Source: Actinomycetota bacterium (GTDB lineage: Bacteria; Armatimonadota; SYMT01). From it: a stretch of DNA of 53,514 nucleotides. A model generated the notes under the pieces. The model saw nothing but the letters and a program-made list of their open reading frames with translations. It had not been told where the DNA came from and did no database searches. This document shows, piece by piece, positions 25,073 through 33,779 of the stretch (its first letter is position 1; every line of letters begins with the position of its first letter). A program made the position numbers and the translations under genes. Location of the stretch: the NCBI GenBank assembly GCA_005798285.1, contig SYKE01000102.1, positions 1 through 53,514 of the forward strand. Direction: 5' to 3'.

Positions 25073-25102
25073 GAAGGGCCGGTGTTTCTACACTGGCCCT
25101 TC
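25073..25102 (+). terminator. Hairpin terminator after second pilin
   Basis: A 13-bp stem with one G-U pair (GAAGGGCCGGTGT with ACACTGGCCCTTC) and a 4-nt loop, followed by TTC. It lies 23 nt beyond the pilin stop and between convergent genes. Confidence 0.8.
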
Positions 25103-25135
25103 TTCACGTCTGTGTGTGTTCCAACGGCTCTCGTG

Positions 25136-26218
25136 TCACCGCGGAGGCTGAGCCGTGGTGCACCCCGCCACAAGCGTTGGAACGATCAAAGTCATTGAGC
25201 GCCGAACCCCATTCGGGTCAGATTCCAGAAATTGCAGGGCTCGTCGAAGCTGGATGTCGACATGCTGGTCCACCGTCGTGAGAGGGGTGGGGCCATCCTG
25301 GAACTCCGGCAGCGCATCGTAACCGATGACTGAGACCTGTTCGGGCACCGGGATGCCTGCGGCCGTGAGGACGCGGATGAGCAGATCCGCCTCCCGATCG
25401 TTCCATGCCGCCACTGCGGTGGGCGCCTCCGGCGTGGAGAAGAACTCTGCCGCCTCTGCGGGATGGTTCCGCCAGAGTTCAAATTGATCCGCCGAGATTC
25501 GCTGAGAGTTCACGCTTGAACCCCGGGAGTTCGCCTCGTGGAGTGCGCGCAGGTGGCCCCTCCAGCGCTCGGTCCGAGGCAGTAATGCCTCTCCGCTCGA
25601 GCGCAGGAAAGCAATTCGGCGGTGTCCCAGTGCGAAGAGGTGGTTGGTAGCTAGCCAGCCTCCATGTTCGTGGTCGCCGCTGACGCAGGACGCCTCCAGG
25701 GACACCCCGGCGGGCGGCGCGCCGACCACCACGGCGCGCTGTCCGCGTGCCAGGAGCGCTCGCACCACCGGCTCCAGGCTGTAGTTCAAAGCCAGGAAGC
25801 CCAGCGGTGGAATCTCTTCAAGGGGGAGGGGCTCTGACCCGTCACCGGACACGTGCGGAGTGATGAGCGAAAACCCAAGGGACTCTGCCAGGAGGGAGAG
25901 CCGGTCGAGGCAGTGCCGATAGAACGGCGTCGGATCTCCCGATACCACGAGCGCCGCCACCAATCCCTCCACTGCCGTTGTGGGGTGGATCCCGCTTGAG
26001 GGAGCGGCGACGAAGGTGCCGGCGCCGCGCCGGCGGATGAGGCGTCCCTCACGCGTCAGATCATCGAGAGACCGCAGGACCGTCCGATCGGACACGCCGT
26101 ACTGGCGCATCAGTTCGGTTTGAGACGGAAAGCGATCGCCCGGCTGAAGCGTGCGGAGGAGCTCCTCCAGCGTCCGGGTGAGCTGAGCGTGTTTGGTTGC
26201 CGAACGGACAGGATTCAT
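25136..26218 (-). CDS. GntR-type HTH / LacI-type ligand domain transcriptional regulator
   Basis: A 360-residue regulator. Residues 10-70 form a GntR winged helix (RFPSQTELMRQYGVSDRTVLRSLDDL, then LIRRRGAGTFV). Residues 85-350 form a LacI/ribose-binding-protein-like ligand domain (ALVVSGDPTPFYRHCLDRL, ALGHRRIAFL, VIGYDALPEFQDGPTPLTTVDQ). This layout is that of AraR-type sugar-responsive repressors. The start is ATG 26218; earlier in-frame sequence lacks conserved features. The region ahead contains ACTTGCAAGT and an AAGTAA/TTACTT inverted repeat, likely self-operators. The effector should be a sugar or sugar acid; candidates for regulation are the DgoD-like enolase and isomerase at 27935-30048. 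Confidence 0.9.
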   Translation of the reverse strand: MNPVRSATKHAQLTRTLEELLRTLQPGDRFPSQTELMRQYGVSDRTVLRSLDDLTREGRLIRRRGAGTFVAAPSSGIHPTTAVEGLVAALVVSGDPTPFYRHCLDRLSLLAESLGFSLITPHVSGDGSEPLPLEEIPPLGFLALNYSLEPVVRALLARGQRAVVVGAPPAGVSLEASCVSGDHEHGGWLATNHLFALGHRRIAFLRSSGEALLPRTERWRGHLRALHEANSRGSSVNSQRISADQFELWRNHPAEAAEFFSTPEAPTAVAAWNDREADLLIRVLTAAGIPVPEQVSVIGYDALPEFQDGPTPLTTVDQHVDIQLRRALQFLESDPNGVRRSMTLIVPTLVAGCTTAQPPR

Positions 26219-26302
26219 CGATGGGCCGTGTCTCGGTGGCTTGGAGCAACCTGAAATGCGGAGTTCAGCTTCCTGAAAACCGATCCGGGAGAAGTATGAA
26301 CC

Positions 26303-26328
26303 ACTTGCAAGTAATTTGGAAGTTACTT
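26303..26328. promoter_or_regulatory. Likely operator ahead of the GntR-LacI regulator
   Basis: Two overlapping dyads 85 nt upstream of the regulator start: ACTTGCAAGT (26303-26312) and AAGTAA/TTACTT with 8 nt spacing (26309-26314, 26323-26328). GntR-family repressors bind such AT-rich dyads. The CTTGCAAG core recurs at 24159-24166. Confidence 0.4.
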
Positions 26329-26343
26329 CTAAGAAACCCTCTT

Positions 26344-26388
26344 CATGCAAAACGGCCGGCGCCCGAAGGGCGCCGGCCGTTTTGCATG
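26344..26388 (-). terminator. Perfect 21-bp hairpin with UUCG loop
   Basis: Two 21-nt arms (26344-26364 and 26368-26388) match perfectly around GAA. On the minus strand the loop reads C-UUCG-G, the stable tetraloop, and the 3' arm holds TTTT. It sits 29 nt after the CarboxypepD_reg-like gene on the minus strand. Symmetry is complete enough that it may also end plus-strand transcripts. Confidence 0.85.
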
Positions 26389-26416
26389 GCCGGAGAGCGA
26401 TTCTCGGCTCGACAGG

Positions 26417-27751
26417 TCAGCGCAGCTTCTTCCTCGAGAGAGCGAAGGAGAGGGTCGCTGTTCCGCTCTCCGGCACCTCTACCTCCCGGATTTCGGACTG
26501 ATAGCCCTTGGCGTCCACCTGGAACTGGATCAGGCCCGCCGGGAGCCCGTCGATCTGGTAGAAGCCCTTCTTGTTGGTGAACGCCAGCAGCGGTTTCGGC
26601 GGCGGAATGATGAAGGATCCCCCATCGGGACCTCCCTGGATGAAGTAGAGCAGTGCTGTGACCTGGGCGCCCAGAATCGGCCGCTTTGTGGAGGCATCCG
26701 TCACGAAACCGTTGACGGAACCTGGAGCGATGTCCGCAGCTTCCTCCAGATTGACGCTCACCACCAGAGTTTCGCGGGGTCGCAGCGCCAGCGTGTCGAA
26801 GTAGCCCGCGGTTCCATCAAGGTAAACGGCAATCGAGGAATAGCCCGACGGCACATTCAGCGTGTATCGCCCGTTCTGGTCCGTGAGGGTCGAGAACTCC
26901 AGCCGCGGCAGCACCGTCGGCCGGGCGCCCGCGCCTTTTCCTGCCCGCACGGCGGCAGCCACTGACTTGGGGCTGACCCGGAAGGGGAAGTAGATGTCCT
27001 GAGGAAGGATGGAGACGAGCGCTCCCTCTGCCGGAGAGCCGTCCGGCGCGTTGATGACGCCGGTGACGGTGGCCACGCCCTCTTCGATCACATCGCGCAG
27101 CTCGAAGTCGATCGATGAGATATCGCCGAGCCCGACGAACGCGAACGACACGCCGGCTTCCAGGCCCGGCACGACCACGGACACTCGATACGGTCCCACA
27201 GGGACCTCGTCCATGGCGTAGAAGCCGTCCTTATCCGTGATGGCATAGAGCTTCTTGGGGAATCCCGCGGCACGCGCTTTACCCAGAAGCGGGACGGGGA
27301 AGTCGGGCTCGGCAACGACTTCCACGCCGGCGAGCGGTTCCGAATCTCCCGTGACGGGATCGATCACGTGGTAGACAGACCCCTCGATGCGGCCGCCGGA
27401 GGCCAGGAAGATCTTTCCCAGGTCGACTGTGACCCCACTCGTGATCTTCAAGGTGAAATTGACGCCGCCGCCGAGGATCTTGTCGATGATGGAGATCTCG
27501 TGCTCACCCGGCGGGAGGCCGGGCACGGTGAAGGTGCTGCCGCTCACCCGAATCCGGCGTGGCTTCCCGTCGACGAGAAACCTCAGGCCGCGGATTTCCC
27601 GCGCCGTGAATCCATCCAGGATGCCGCTCACGGCTCCTGGACGCGGCCGACGGGCCATCGCGCTGACCTGCCGAGCTGCGGCATCGTCTGCCATCCAGCT
27701 CATCGCCATGATGAGGGTCAGCAGGAGACCCAAGAATCCTCGTCGTTGCAT
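26417..27751 (-). CDS. Secreted CarboxypepD_reg-like / beta-sandwich repeat protein
   Basis: A 444-residue protein with a signal peptide (FLGLLLTLIMAMSWMA) and at least four beta-sandwich units. Each begins with a DG- or VY-type turn and has TDQNGRYTLNVPSGYSS, TDKDGFYAMDEVPVGPYRV, or NKKGFYQIDGLPAGLIQF, which is the CarboxypepD_reg / carboxypeptidase-regulatory-like signature. It may bind sugar or sit on the cell surface. It is a single gene, ending at the UUCG hairpin. The 183-nt gap to the divergent enolase contains ATTGT-TTC-ACAAT (27820-27832), a possible operator. Confidence 0.82.
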   Translation of the reverse strand: MQRRGFLGLLLTLIMAMSWMADDAAARQVSAMARRPRPGAVSGILDGFTAREIRGLRFLVDGKPRRIRVSGSTFTVPGLPPGEHEISIIDKILGGGVNFTLKITSGVTVDLGKIFLASGGRIEGSVYHVIDPVTGDSEPLAGVEVVAEPDFPVPLLGKARAAGFPKKLYAITDKDGFYAMDEVPVGPYRVSVVVPGLEAGVSFAFVGLGDISSIDFELRDVIEEGVATVTGVINAPDGSPAEGALVSILPQDIYFPFRVSPKSVAAAVRAGKGAGARPTVLPRLEFSTLTDQNGRYTLNVPSGYSSIAVYLDGTAGYFDTLALRPRETLVVSVNLEEAADIAPGSVNGFVTDASTKRPILGAQVTALLYFIQGGPDGGSFIIPPPKPLLAFTNKKGFYQIDGLPAGLIQFQVDAKGYQSEIREVEVPESGTATLSFALSRKKLR

Positions 27752-27934
27752 CGGAAACTCACCTTACACACAAGCAAAACCAGACACGCACCCGACGATC
27801 AGACGGGTTCGCCCTCTCAATTGTTTCACAATGGTGAAGAATTGACGCTTCTACTTCCATCCCGGTGGGCATCGGTCCTCCGGCGAGGAATGAGGTCGGC
27901 TGTTGTTGAAAAGCGGCCCGGCAAGGGGGCACAC

Positions 27935-29068
27935 ATGCGAATCACGGACGTCAAGCCGTACCCCGTTTGGGGCGGCAACCGAAACTTCTTCTTCGTGAAG
28001 GTGGAGACCGACGACGGTCTGTACGGCATCGGGGAGGGCGGTCTCACCTGGCGAGAAAACGCCTGCGCCGAAGCCGTGAACCACCTGAAGTCGCTTCTGG
28101 TCGGGGAGGACCCCTCCCGAATCGAGCACCTCTGGCAGGTCATGTTTCGTGCGGGGTTCTTCCCGGCCGATCGGGTTATCGCCTCTGCGATCGGCGCCAT
28201 CGATATCGCTCTGTGGGATCTGAGGGGTAAGGCGCTCGGAGTGCCGGTTTACGAGCTGCTGGGCGGCAAGGTGCGAGATCGCGTGGTCTGTTATCCGCAC
28301 GTGCAGGGCGCCACGACGGAAGCCCTGGTGGCGCACAGCCGAGAACTGGTCGCAGAGGGCTGGAAGTTCCTTCGGTTCGGAGTTCCCTCACAGGGCGCTG
28401 TATTCGAGCCTGCCCGGGCCGTTCGCGACGCGGTCTCTCAGTTCGCAGCCATCCGGGAGGCGGTGGGGGACGACATTGAGATTTGCATCGATGCCCATAC
28501 CCGACTCGACCCGCCGGATGCGATCCGGCTCTGCCGGGAACTGGAGCAGTACCGCCCGTTCTTCGTCGAGGATCCGCTCCGGTGCGAAAACATGCACTCC
28601 TTTGAGGCGCTGTCTCGACACGTGGCCGTTCCTCTCGCGGCTGGAGAACAGTTCGCCACGAAATGGGAGTTCCGGGAACTCATCGAGCGTGACCTGATCC
28701 AGTACTGTCGGGTGGATCTCTGTATCTGTGCCGGAATCACAGAGTCTCGAAAGGTCGCCGGTTGGTGCGAGACGCACTACATCCCGCTCGCTCCGCACAA
28801 CCCGCTGGGGCCGGTCTCCACGGCCGCATGTCTGCACCTCGATCTGGCGACGTCCAACTTCGCCGTACAGGAACTCCCCCGCGTTCCCGGCACGATTCTG
28901 CCGGAGGTGTTTCCGAAGCAAGTCCCATTCGAGGCGGGCTACCTTCTACCGCCGACCGCGCCAGGTCTCGGCGTGGAATTCGATGAAGAGGCGGCGCGGG
29001 ATGGGGAAGTGCGCCTGGGTCACAGCCCACAGCTTCGTCGCGAAGACGGGGCCTTCACCAACTGGTAG
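27935..29068 (+). CDS. Enolase-superfamily sugar acid dehydratase, D-galactonate dehydratase-like
   Basis: A 377-residue mandelate-racemase-group enzyme. The metal ligands are D186 (IDAHTR), E212 (VEDPL) and E238 (AGEQ), with H188 in DAH and H288 in APHNPLGP. That arrangement matches, with a constant +3 offset, the D183/E209/E235 and H185/H285 set I recall for E. coli D-galactonate dehydratase (382 residues). It likely removes water from a sugar acid to give a 2-keto-3-deoxy acid. The start ATG 27935 follows AAGGGGG; the frame upstream of it is non-conserved. It is followed 68 nt later by a TIM-barrel isomerase in the same direction. Confidence 0.88.
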   Translation: MRITDVKPYPVWGGNRNFFFVKVETDDGLYGIGEGGLTWRENACAEAVNHLKSLLVGEDPSRIEHLWQVMFRAGFFPADRVIASAIGAIDIALWDLRGKALGVPVYELLGGKVRDRVVCYPHVQGATTEALVAHSRELVAEGWKFLRFGVPSQGAVFEPARAVRDAVSQFAAIREAVGDDIEICIDAHTRLDPPDAIRLCRELEQYRPFFVEDPLRCENMHSFEALSRHVAVPLAAGEQFATKWEFRELIERDLIQYCRVDLCICAGITESRKVAGWCETHYIPLAPHNPLGPVSTAACLHLDLATSNFAVQELPRVPGTILPEVFPKQVPFEAGYLLPPTAPGLGVEFDEEAARDGEVRLGHSPQLRREDGAFTNW

Positions 29069-29136
29069 GGGATCCGGCTGACGATGGATCGGAACCGTAA
29101 GGGCGCCGTCATCGCGATGGCGCCAGGGAGATGGAT

Positions 29137-30048
29137 ATGAACCTGGGCGCTCCTGTGTGGCCCTTCCAATGGAACCCACCCTACGAGGATGCCGTGCGTC
29201 GCATCGCCTCGTTGGGTTACTCTCACGTGGAACTCATCGCCTGGAACGAAACAGCGCTTACCGAGTACTACACGCCGGAGCGAATTCGATCGCTCCGAGA
29301 CTTGATGGACGGGCTCGGAGTCACGCTCTCCGAGTTTGTCTCCACCGCCGGCAAGATGGCTTCGGCCGACTCCGTCGAGCGCGGAGCGGTGGTGGAGTAC
29401 TTCAAGCGGTTCTGCCATGTCGCCCAGAGCCTCGGAACGGGGATCGTGAATACGGTCGCTCCCACTCCCTTCGGCCTGCGGCCTCCGGCGCTGAAGAACC
29501 TGCCGACCTCTCAGATCTGGACGATGGAGACGCCATCCGGCCTCGACTGGGACGCAGGCTGGAACGCTTACGTCGACACGATGGGCGAGATCATGCGAAT
29601 TGTTGAGGATGCGGGCCTGCGGTACGCGGTGGAGCCCCATCCGTACCGCTATGTGTCGAGCGTCGACGGGATGCTTCGGCTCATCGACCATGTCGGTTCG
29701 CCGGCGTTGGGCATCAACTACGATCCGAGCCACACCTTTCCGTGCGGCGATATGCCGCATGTCGCCATCTACCGTCTCGGCTCACGGGTGTTCCACTGTC
29801 ACTTCAGCGACAATGACGGCCTGACGAACGCCCATTGGCGTCCCGGCATGGGGAAGATCGACTGGAAGTCGCTGCTGCGGGCGCTGCATGAGACCGGGTT
29901 CGCCGGCACCCTGTCTATTGAACTCGAGGACGTTCCCGGCGTAGCCAACTCACAGCAAGTCGCCGGCCCCGAATTCGATCCCGAGATGGTCCTCAGCCGC
30001 GAGTACCTGAGGCTCCTCGCGTCCGAGCTGTCGGTTCCACTCGACTGA
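29137..30048 (+). CDS. Sugar phosphate isomerase/epimerase family protein (TIM barrel)
   Basis: A 303-residue xylose-isomerase-like TIM barrel. Metal-ligand positions are visible: E in VEPHPYR, D in NYDPSH, H in HCHFSDND and E in SIELED. The family includes hydroxypyruvate isomerase, tagatose 3-epimerase and inosose dehydratase. ATG 29137 has AGGGA at 7 nt and is preferred over ATG 29131. It is likely cotranscribed with the galactonate-dehydratase-like gene, suggesting sugar-acid breakdown. The GntR-LacI regulator upstream on the other strand is a candidate controller. Confidence 0.88.
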   Translation: MNLGAPVWPFQWNPPYEDAVRRIASLGYSHVELIAWNETALTEYYTPERIRSLRDLMDGLGVTLSEFVSTAGKMASADSVERGAVVEYFKRFCHVAQSLGTGIVNTVAPTPFGLRPPALKNLPTSQIWTMETPSGLDWDAGWNAYVDTMGEIMRIVEDAGLRYAVEPHPYRYVSSVDGMLRLIDHVGSPALGINYDPSHTFPCGDMPHVAIYRLGSRVFHCHFSDNDGLTNAHWRPGMGKIDWKSLLRALHETGFAGTLSIELEDVPGVANSQQVAGPEFDPEMVLSREYLRLLASELSVPLD

Positions 30049-30427
30049 TCACACGGACTCCGGAGAGTCTCGGGGCGAAATCGACTGCCAGGGATTCTCC
30101 GACGATCGTCCAGCCTGAGTCGACGGGCGCGTTGAGGCCCGGTGACTCGGGGTTTGCCTGACGCCGGATGGGCCAGTTCGCCGCACTGTGCCGCGGCATT
30201 GCACCAGAGCTCGTGCGAATAACGTTGCTTTGAGCGGAACAATGCCGGGCGGTGAACGAGATTCAGCACGCCGATTTTCGCGAAAAACCAACCGGACCGT
30301 TGCCAATTTCTCGGTTCAAGGAGGAGTCCCAATCGGTTCGATAAAACGTGAGGCGGGTCCAGGCGTCGAAGTGCGTAGGATCACACCCGAGGGGGACATT
30401 TCCCCGTCGTCGAGAGGCGATCACGTT
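30049..30427 (+). other. Intergenic region ahead of the split Ig-repeat gene
   Basis: No gene supported. It includes a palindrome TTTTCGCGAAAA (30275-30286), a strong AAGGAGGAG at about 30319-30327 without a start at proper distance in a coding frame, and a GGGGA/TCCCC dyad at about 30392-30405. An ATG at 30242 opens into the Ig-repeat gene, but the 62 residues it adds precede a signal peptide and look non-coding. The promoter of the repeat gene should be here. Confidence 0.35.
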
Positions 30428-32272
30428 TTGAACAAGCCTTCATCAACGGTTGGCAGACGAGGGGCCATCCGGCTTGGTGTTGGGGGAGTCGTCGCCGCTG
30501 TGCTGTTCGGGGCACTGATGGCGATCCCGTCACCGGGCGCCAGCCAGGGCCTCCCTGCTAGTTACGAGAAGCTGCCCGAAAAGACGGTGACATCGAGTCC
30601 CGTCAACGTTTCCGAGCTGGTTCGTCGATACGGACCGGTGGTCGGACGACCCGTCCCGGGGCGCAGGTTTAACCCGAAGAAGGAGTCGCAGGAGCTTCAG
30701 CTTCCGCCGAATCCGATCTTCAATCCACCGGTTCCTCTGGCCAGAGTGATGGCTCGATCTCCGAGGATCTCCACGGTGGGCGGGTTCGACGGGCTCCCCG
30801 ACCAGGGCGGCGCCCCGCCGGATGGTGGACTCGCGGTGGGTCCGGTCCACATCATCTCCGCCGGCAATTCCGCGTTCACGATCACGCCGAAGAACACGCT
30901 TGTGCCGGCAGCCGTCGTGCAGTACTCGACGTTTTTCACCGGGGAAAACCAAACGGGTGTGGATGGACTGTTCGACCCTCGCGTCGAGTACGATCCTACC
31001 ACCGACCGGTACATGATGCTGATCCTTGGGCTGGATGACACGAACCGCAAGAGCCAGGTGCTGTTCGCGGTGAGCCAGACCAACGATCCGACGGGCAACT
31101 GGCACCGGTACGCCTTCGACGTGAAGGAGTCGGAAGGCGGGATGGACCGCTGGCTCGACTACGCATCCCTTGGTTTCACCAGCGATGCGATCGTGTTCAA
31201 CGGAACCATGTTCAACTTCCCGAAGGCGACGGCGGGCGGCAGCCTGCACGCAACGGTGAGGATTTTGGACAAGGCCAAGGCTCTCTCGGGTCAACCACTC
31301 ACCCCCACGACCCTGTCGAAGTTCAACAGTAATGTTGCGGCTGAGAACACCATTCAGCCGGTCCTGACCTACGACACGGGCGTCACCACCCAGTACCTGC
31401 TCTCGGCCGCGGCCGAAGGTCAGGTCAACTTCTTCGCGATTTCGAACCTGCTGACGGCGACCCCGACGGTCAAGTACACGCCGCTCACAGTGAACACGTG
31501 GGTTACCCCGCCTGCGATGGCGCAGTCCGGCAGTGCCGTCACCCTCGACGGTGGCGACACGCGCATGCTCAACGCCGTGCTGCGAAATGGCCGGATCTGG
31601 GCGACGCACGGAATTGGCGAGAACATCGGCGGCACGGTCCGCGGTGTGGCCCGTGTGTATCGGGTCAACCCGGCCGGCGACGGCTCGGTGGAGCAGACCT
31701 TTTCGGTCAGCGATCCCGTGCTCAACCTTCACTACCCGTCACTCGACCTCGACGGCTCCGGAAACGTCTTGCTCGGCTACTCGACTGCGAACTCCGGATC
31801 TCCGGCCTCGCAGGCGGTCAGTCTGAAGAAGACCACGGACGCCAACTTCTCAGCGCCCCTGATCGTCACCCCTGGAGTTGCGGGTTACAAGCACGAGGCG
31901 GCCGACTCAAATCGCTGGGGAGACTACAGCGACACGCAGTTCGACCCTTCCGACCCGGCGAAGGTCTGGCATCTGGGGATGGTGGCAGCGACCACAGGCA
32001 CCTGGAAACTTCGTGTTGTCTCCATTCGGACAGTTGACGAGAGCATTGTGGTGACGAGCCCGAACGGTGGCGAGACGCTTCGCGTGGGCACGCCTCACAC
32101 GATCACCTGGAATGCCTCCGGTTTTTGGGACACCGGGCAATGTCAAGATCGAGCTCTCACGGGACGGTGGCACGAACTTCTCGGAAGTGATTTCCGCCTC
32201 TACCGCAAACAACGGCGCCTTCACCTTCACGCCGACTGCGCCGACGAGCAGCACGGCCCGCATCCGGGTTAG
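30428..32272 (+). CDS. Secreted repeat protein, N-terminal part (frameshifted)
   Basis: Residues 1-35 are a signal sequence (GRRGAIRLGVGGVVAAVLFG, cut near SPGASQG). Residues 90-530 form a globular domain with GGAPPDGGLAVGPVHIISAGNSAF, FDPRVEYDPTTDRYMMLIL and QVLFAVSQTNDPTGNWHRYAFD. I recall this pattern from secreted proteins of unknown function in environmental bacteria. Next comes the first of five Ig-like repeats (VTSPNGGETLRVGTPHTITW). At TTTTT (32122-32126) the frame shifts, and the translation up to 32272 is then nonsense. Read through, the protein would have about 1019 residues. Start TTG 30428 is the nearest codon to the signal; it is tentative. Confidence 0.78.
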   Translation: MNKPSSTVGRRGAIRLGVGGVVAAVLFGALMAIPSPGASQGLPASYEKLPEKTVTSSPVNVSELVRRYGPVVGRPVPGRRFNPKKESQELQLPPNPIFNPPVPLARVMARSPRISTVGGFDGLPDQGGAPPDGGLAVGPVHIISAGNSAFTITPKNTLVPAAVVQYSTFFTGENQTGVDGLFDPRVEYDPTTDRYMMLILGLDDTNRKSQVLFAVSQTNDPTGNWHRYAFDVKESEGGMDRWLDYASLGFTSDAIVFNGTMFNFPKATAGGSLHATVRILDKAKALSGQPLTPTTLSKFNSNVAAENTIQPVLTYDTGVTTQYLLSAAAEGQVNFFAISNLLTATPTVKYTPLTVNTWVTPPAMAQSGSAVTLDGGDTRMLNAVLRNGRIWATHGIGENIGGTVRGVARVYRVNPAGDGSVEQTFSVSDPVLNLHYPSLDLDGSGNVLLGYSTANSGSPASQAVSLKKTTDANFSAPLIVTPGVAGYKHEAADSNRWGDYSDTQFDPSDPAKVWHLGMVAATTGTWKLRVVSIRTVDESIVVTSPNGGETLRVGTPHTITWNASGFWDTGQCQDRALTGRWHELLGSDFRLYRKQRRLHLHADCADEQHGPHPG

Positions 32273-33488
32273 CCACCTTACGCTGACATCCATCCTGGAT
32301 GCATCCGACGCGAACTTCTCCATTCAGGACGGCAGCCTCACCGTTCAGAAGCCGGCAATGGGAGACAGCGTCAACGTGGGCAGCACCGCCACGATCAACT
32401 GGACGGCGACCGGTCTGGCTCAGACGGGCGCCACCAACGTCCTGATTGAGATCTCTCGAGATGGCGGCGCTAACTTCTCAACGCTCATCGCGAGCACAGC
32501 GAACGATGGGACGGAGAGTTTCACGGTGACCGGGCCCGCCACCACGCAGGCCAGGATCCGTGTGACCACCATCTCGATGGGTGGCACGTTCTCAGGAGTC
32601 AGCGGCGTCTTCGCCATCAAGGAGCCGGGCGTCGTGACGGTGGTTGCACCGAACGGCGGCGAGCAGATCCTCGCAGGCGCCATGACTCCGGTTCGGTGGA
32701 CGAGCTCCGGCTTCACTGGAAACGTGATCATCTCGATTTCTCGAGATGGCGGCGCCACGTTCACCACGCTGGTGTCCGATACCGATAATGACGGCGAAGA
32801 GCTGGTTGAGCTGGGTGGCCCGGCCACCACATCGGCGAGGATTCGGGTTGCGTCGATCACCGACACAGCCGCGATCGACGACAGCAACGCCAACTTCACC
32901 GTGCTGACGCAGTCCATCGAGATCACCGCGCCGCGCCTCGGTTCCGAGGTGCTGGTCGGGTCCAAGTTCAATGTCACGTGGACCACCAACGGCATTGATG
33001 CAGGGGACACGGTCACAATCGAACTGAGCCGGGACGGCGGCAAGACCTTCACCGCGCTGGCGGCCCGCACTCCCAATGACGGAACCCAGCAGGTGGAACT
33101 CAACGCGCCCACCACGGATAACGCCGTGGTCCGCATCACCTGGGATCGGAACACCGTGGTCAAGGACATGTCGCCGGCGTTCTCCATCGCGCCGCCTTCG
33201 GTCCGCCTGACGTCCCCGAATGGTGGCGAGAAGTGGACTCTGGGATCCAAGCAAGACATCACCTGGGCCGGCCCGATCCTCGGGAACGGAACCGTCACGA
33301 TCGATCTGTCGTACGACGGTGGTCGAACCTTCCTCCGAACGCTGGCTCGGGGCGTCAAAAATGACGGCACCCTGTCGGTCAAGGTTATAGGTGCGCTCAC
33401 CAAGAAGGCAGTCGTTCGGATCCGATGGGATCGTTCGGCCACGGTTGCCGACGTCTCGAACGCTGTGTTCGAGATTTCGAAGCGCTAA
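32067..33488 (+). CDS. Secreted repeat protein, C-terminal part (Ig-like repeats)
   Basis: The same gene continues here in another frame from the TTTTT run at 32122-32126. The frame formally opens at GTG 32067, but only the part from 32122 on is homologous. It carries the rest of repeat one and four more repeats of about 95 residues, starting near VQKPAMGDSV, VVAPNGGEQI, ITAPRLGSEV and LTSPNGGEKW. Each has NIELSRDGG-type and ARIRV-type strands. These look like Ser/Thr-rich surface Ig-like (Kre9/Knh1-like) repeats. A strong terminator follows at 33525. Removing one T joins the two parts in register as ASGFGTPGNVKIE. Confidence 0.85.
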   Translation: MARRFAWARLTRSPGMPPVFGTPGNVKIELSRDGGTNFSEVISASTANNGAFTFTPTAPTSSTARIRVSHLTLTSILDASDANFSIQDGSLTVQKPAMGDSVNVGSTATINWTATGLAQTGATNVLIEISRDGGANFSTLIASTANDGTESFTVTGPATTQARIRVTTISMGGTFSGVSGVFAIKEPGVVTVVAPNGGEQILAGAMTPVRWTSSGFTGNVIISISRDGGATFTTLVSDTDNDGEELVELGGPATTSARIRVASITDTAAIDDSNANFTVLTQSIEITAPRLGSEVLVGSKFNVTWTTNGIDAGDTVTIELSRDGGKTFTALAARTPNDGTQQVELNAPTTDNAVVRITWDRNTVVKDMSPAFSIAPPSVRLTSPNGGEKWTLGSKQDITWAGPILGNGTVTIDLSYDGGRTFLRTLARGVKNDGTLSVKVIGALTKKAVVRIRWDRSATVADVSNAVFEISKR

Positions 33489-33524
33489 ACGCCGCGTCGG
33501 CTGATCACAGCCAACTGAGCGAGG

Positions 33525-33555
33525 GGGAGAGCCGATCCACGGCTCTCCCTTTTTT
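33525..33555 (+). terminator. Rho-independent terminator
   Basis: A 9-bp perfect stem GGGAGAGCC/GGCTCTCCC with 7-nt loop, followed by six T. It lies 37 nt after the repeat-protein stop. Confidence 0.95.
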
Positions 33556-33578
33556 CCGGGCCGGCTCCGGCCCGGAAA
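33553..33578. terminator. Second palindromic hairpin overlapping the first
   Basis: A perfect palindrome with 12-bp arms (33553-33564 and 33567-33578) around CT. It begins in the T tail of the previous terminator, giving two terminators in tandem, the second also usable by minus-strand transcripts. Confidence 0.55.
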
Positions 33579-33779
33579 GCCCTCGGTCCAACCCGAGCGC
33601 CTGGCGTCGACCGATGGATTGTCGGTGCGATCGCCCTACACTGAAACGCACGCGTGTCGGATCCCACCGGACCGACCGGATCGCCCCCACCCGCCGCTCC
33701 GCGTGTGTCCTGTTCGGGATGCATGGTGGTATTCTGAGCAGTCTCCCCCAAATCGAAAGGCCTTCGACCGGGCACAACG

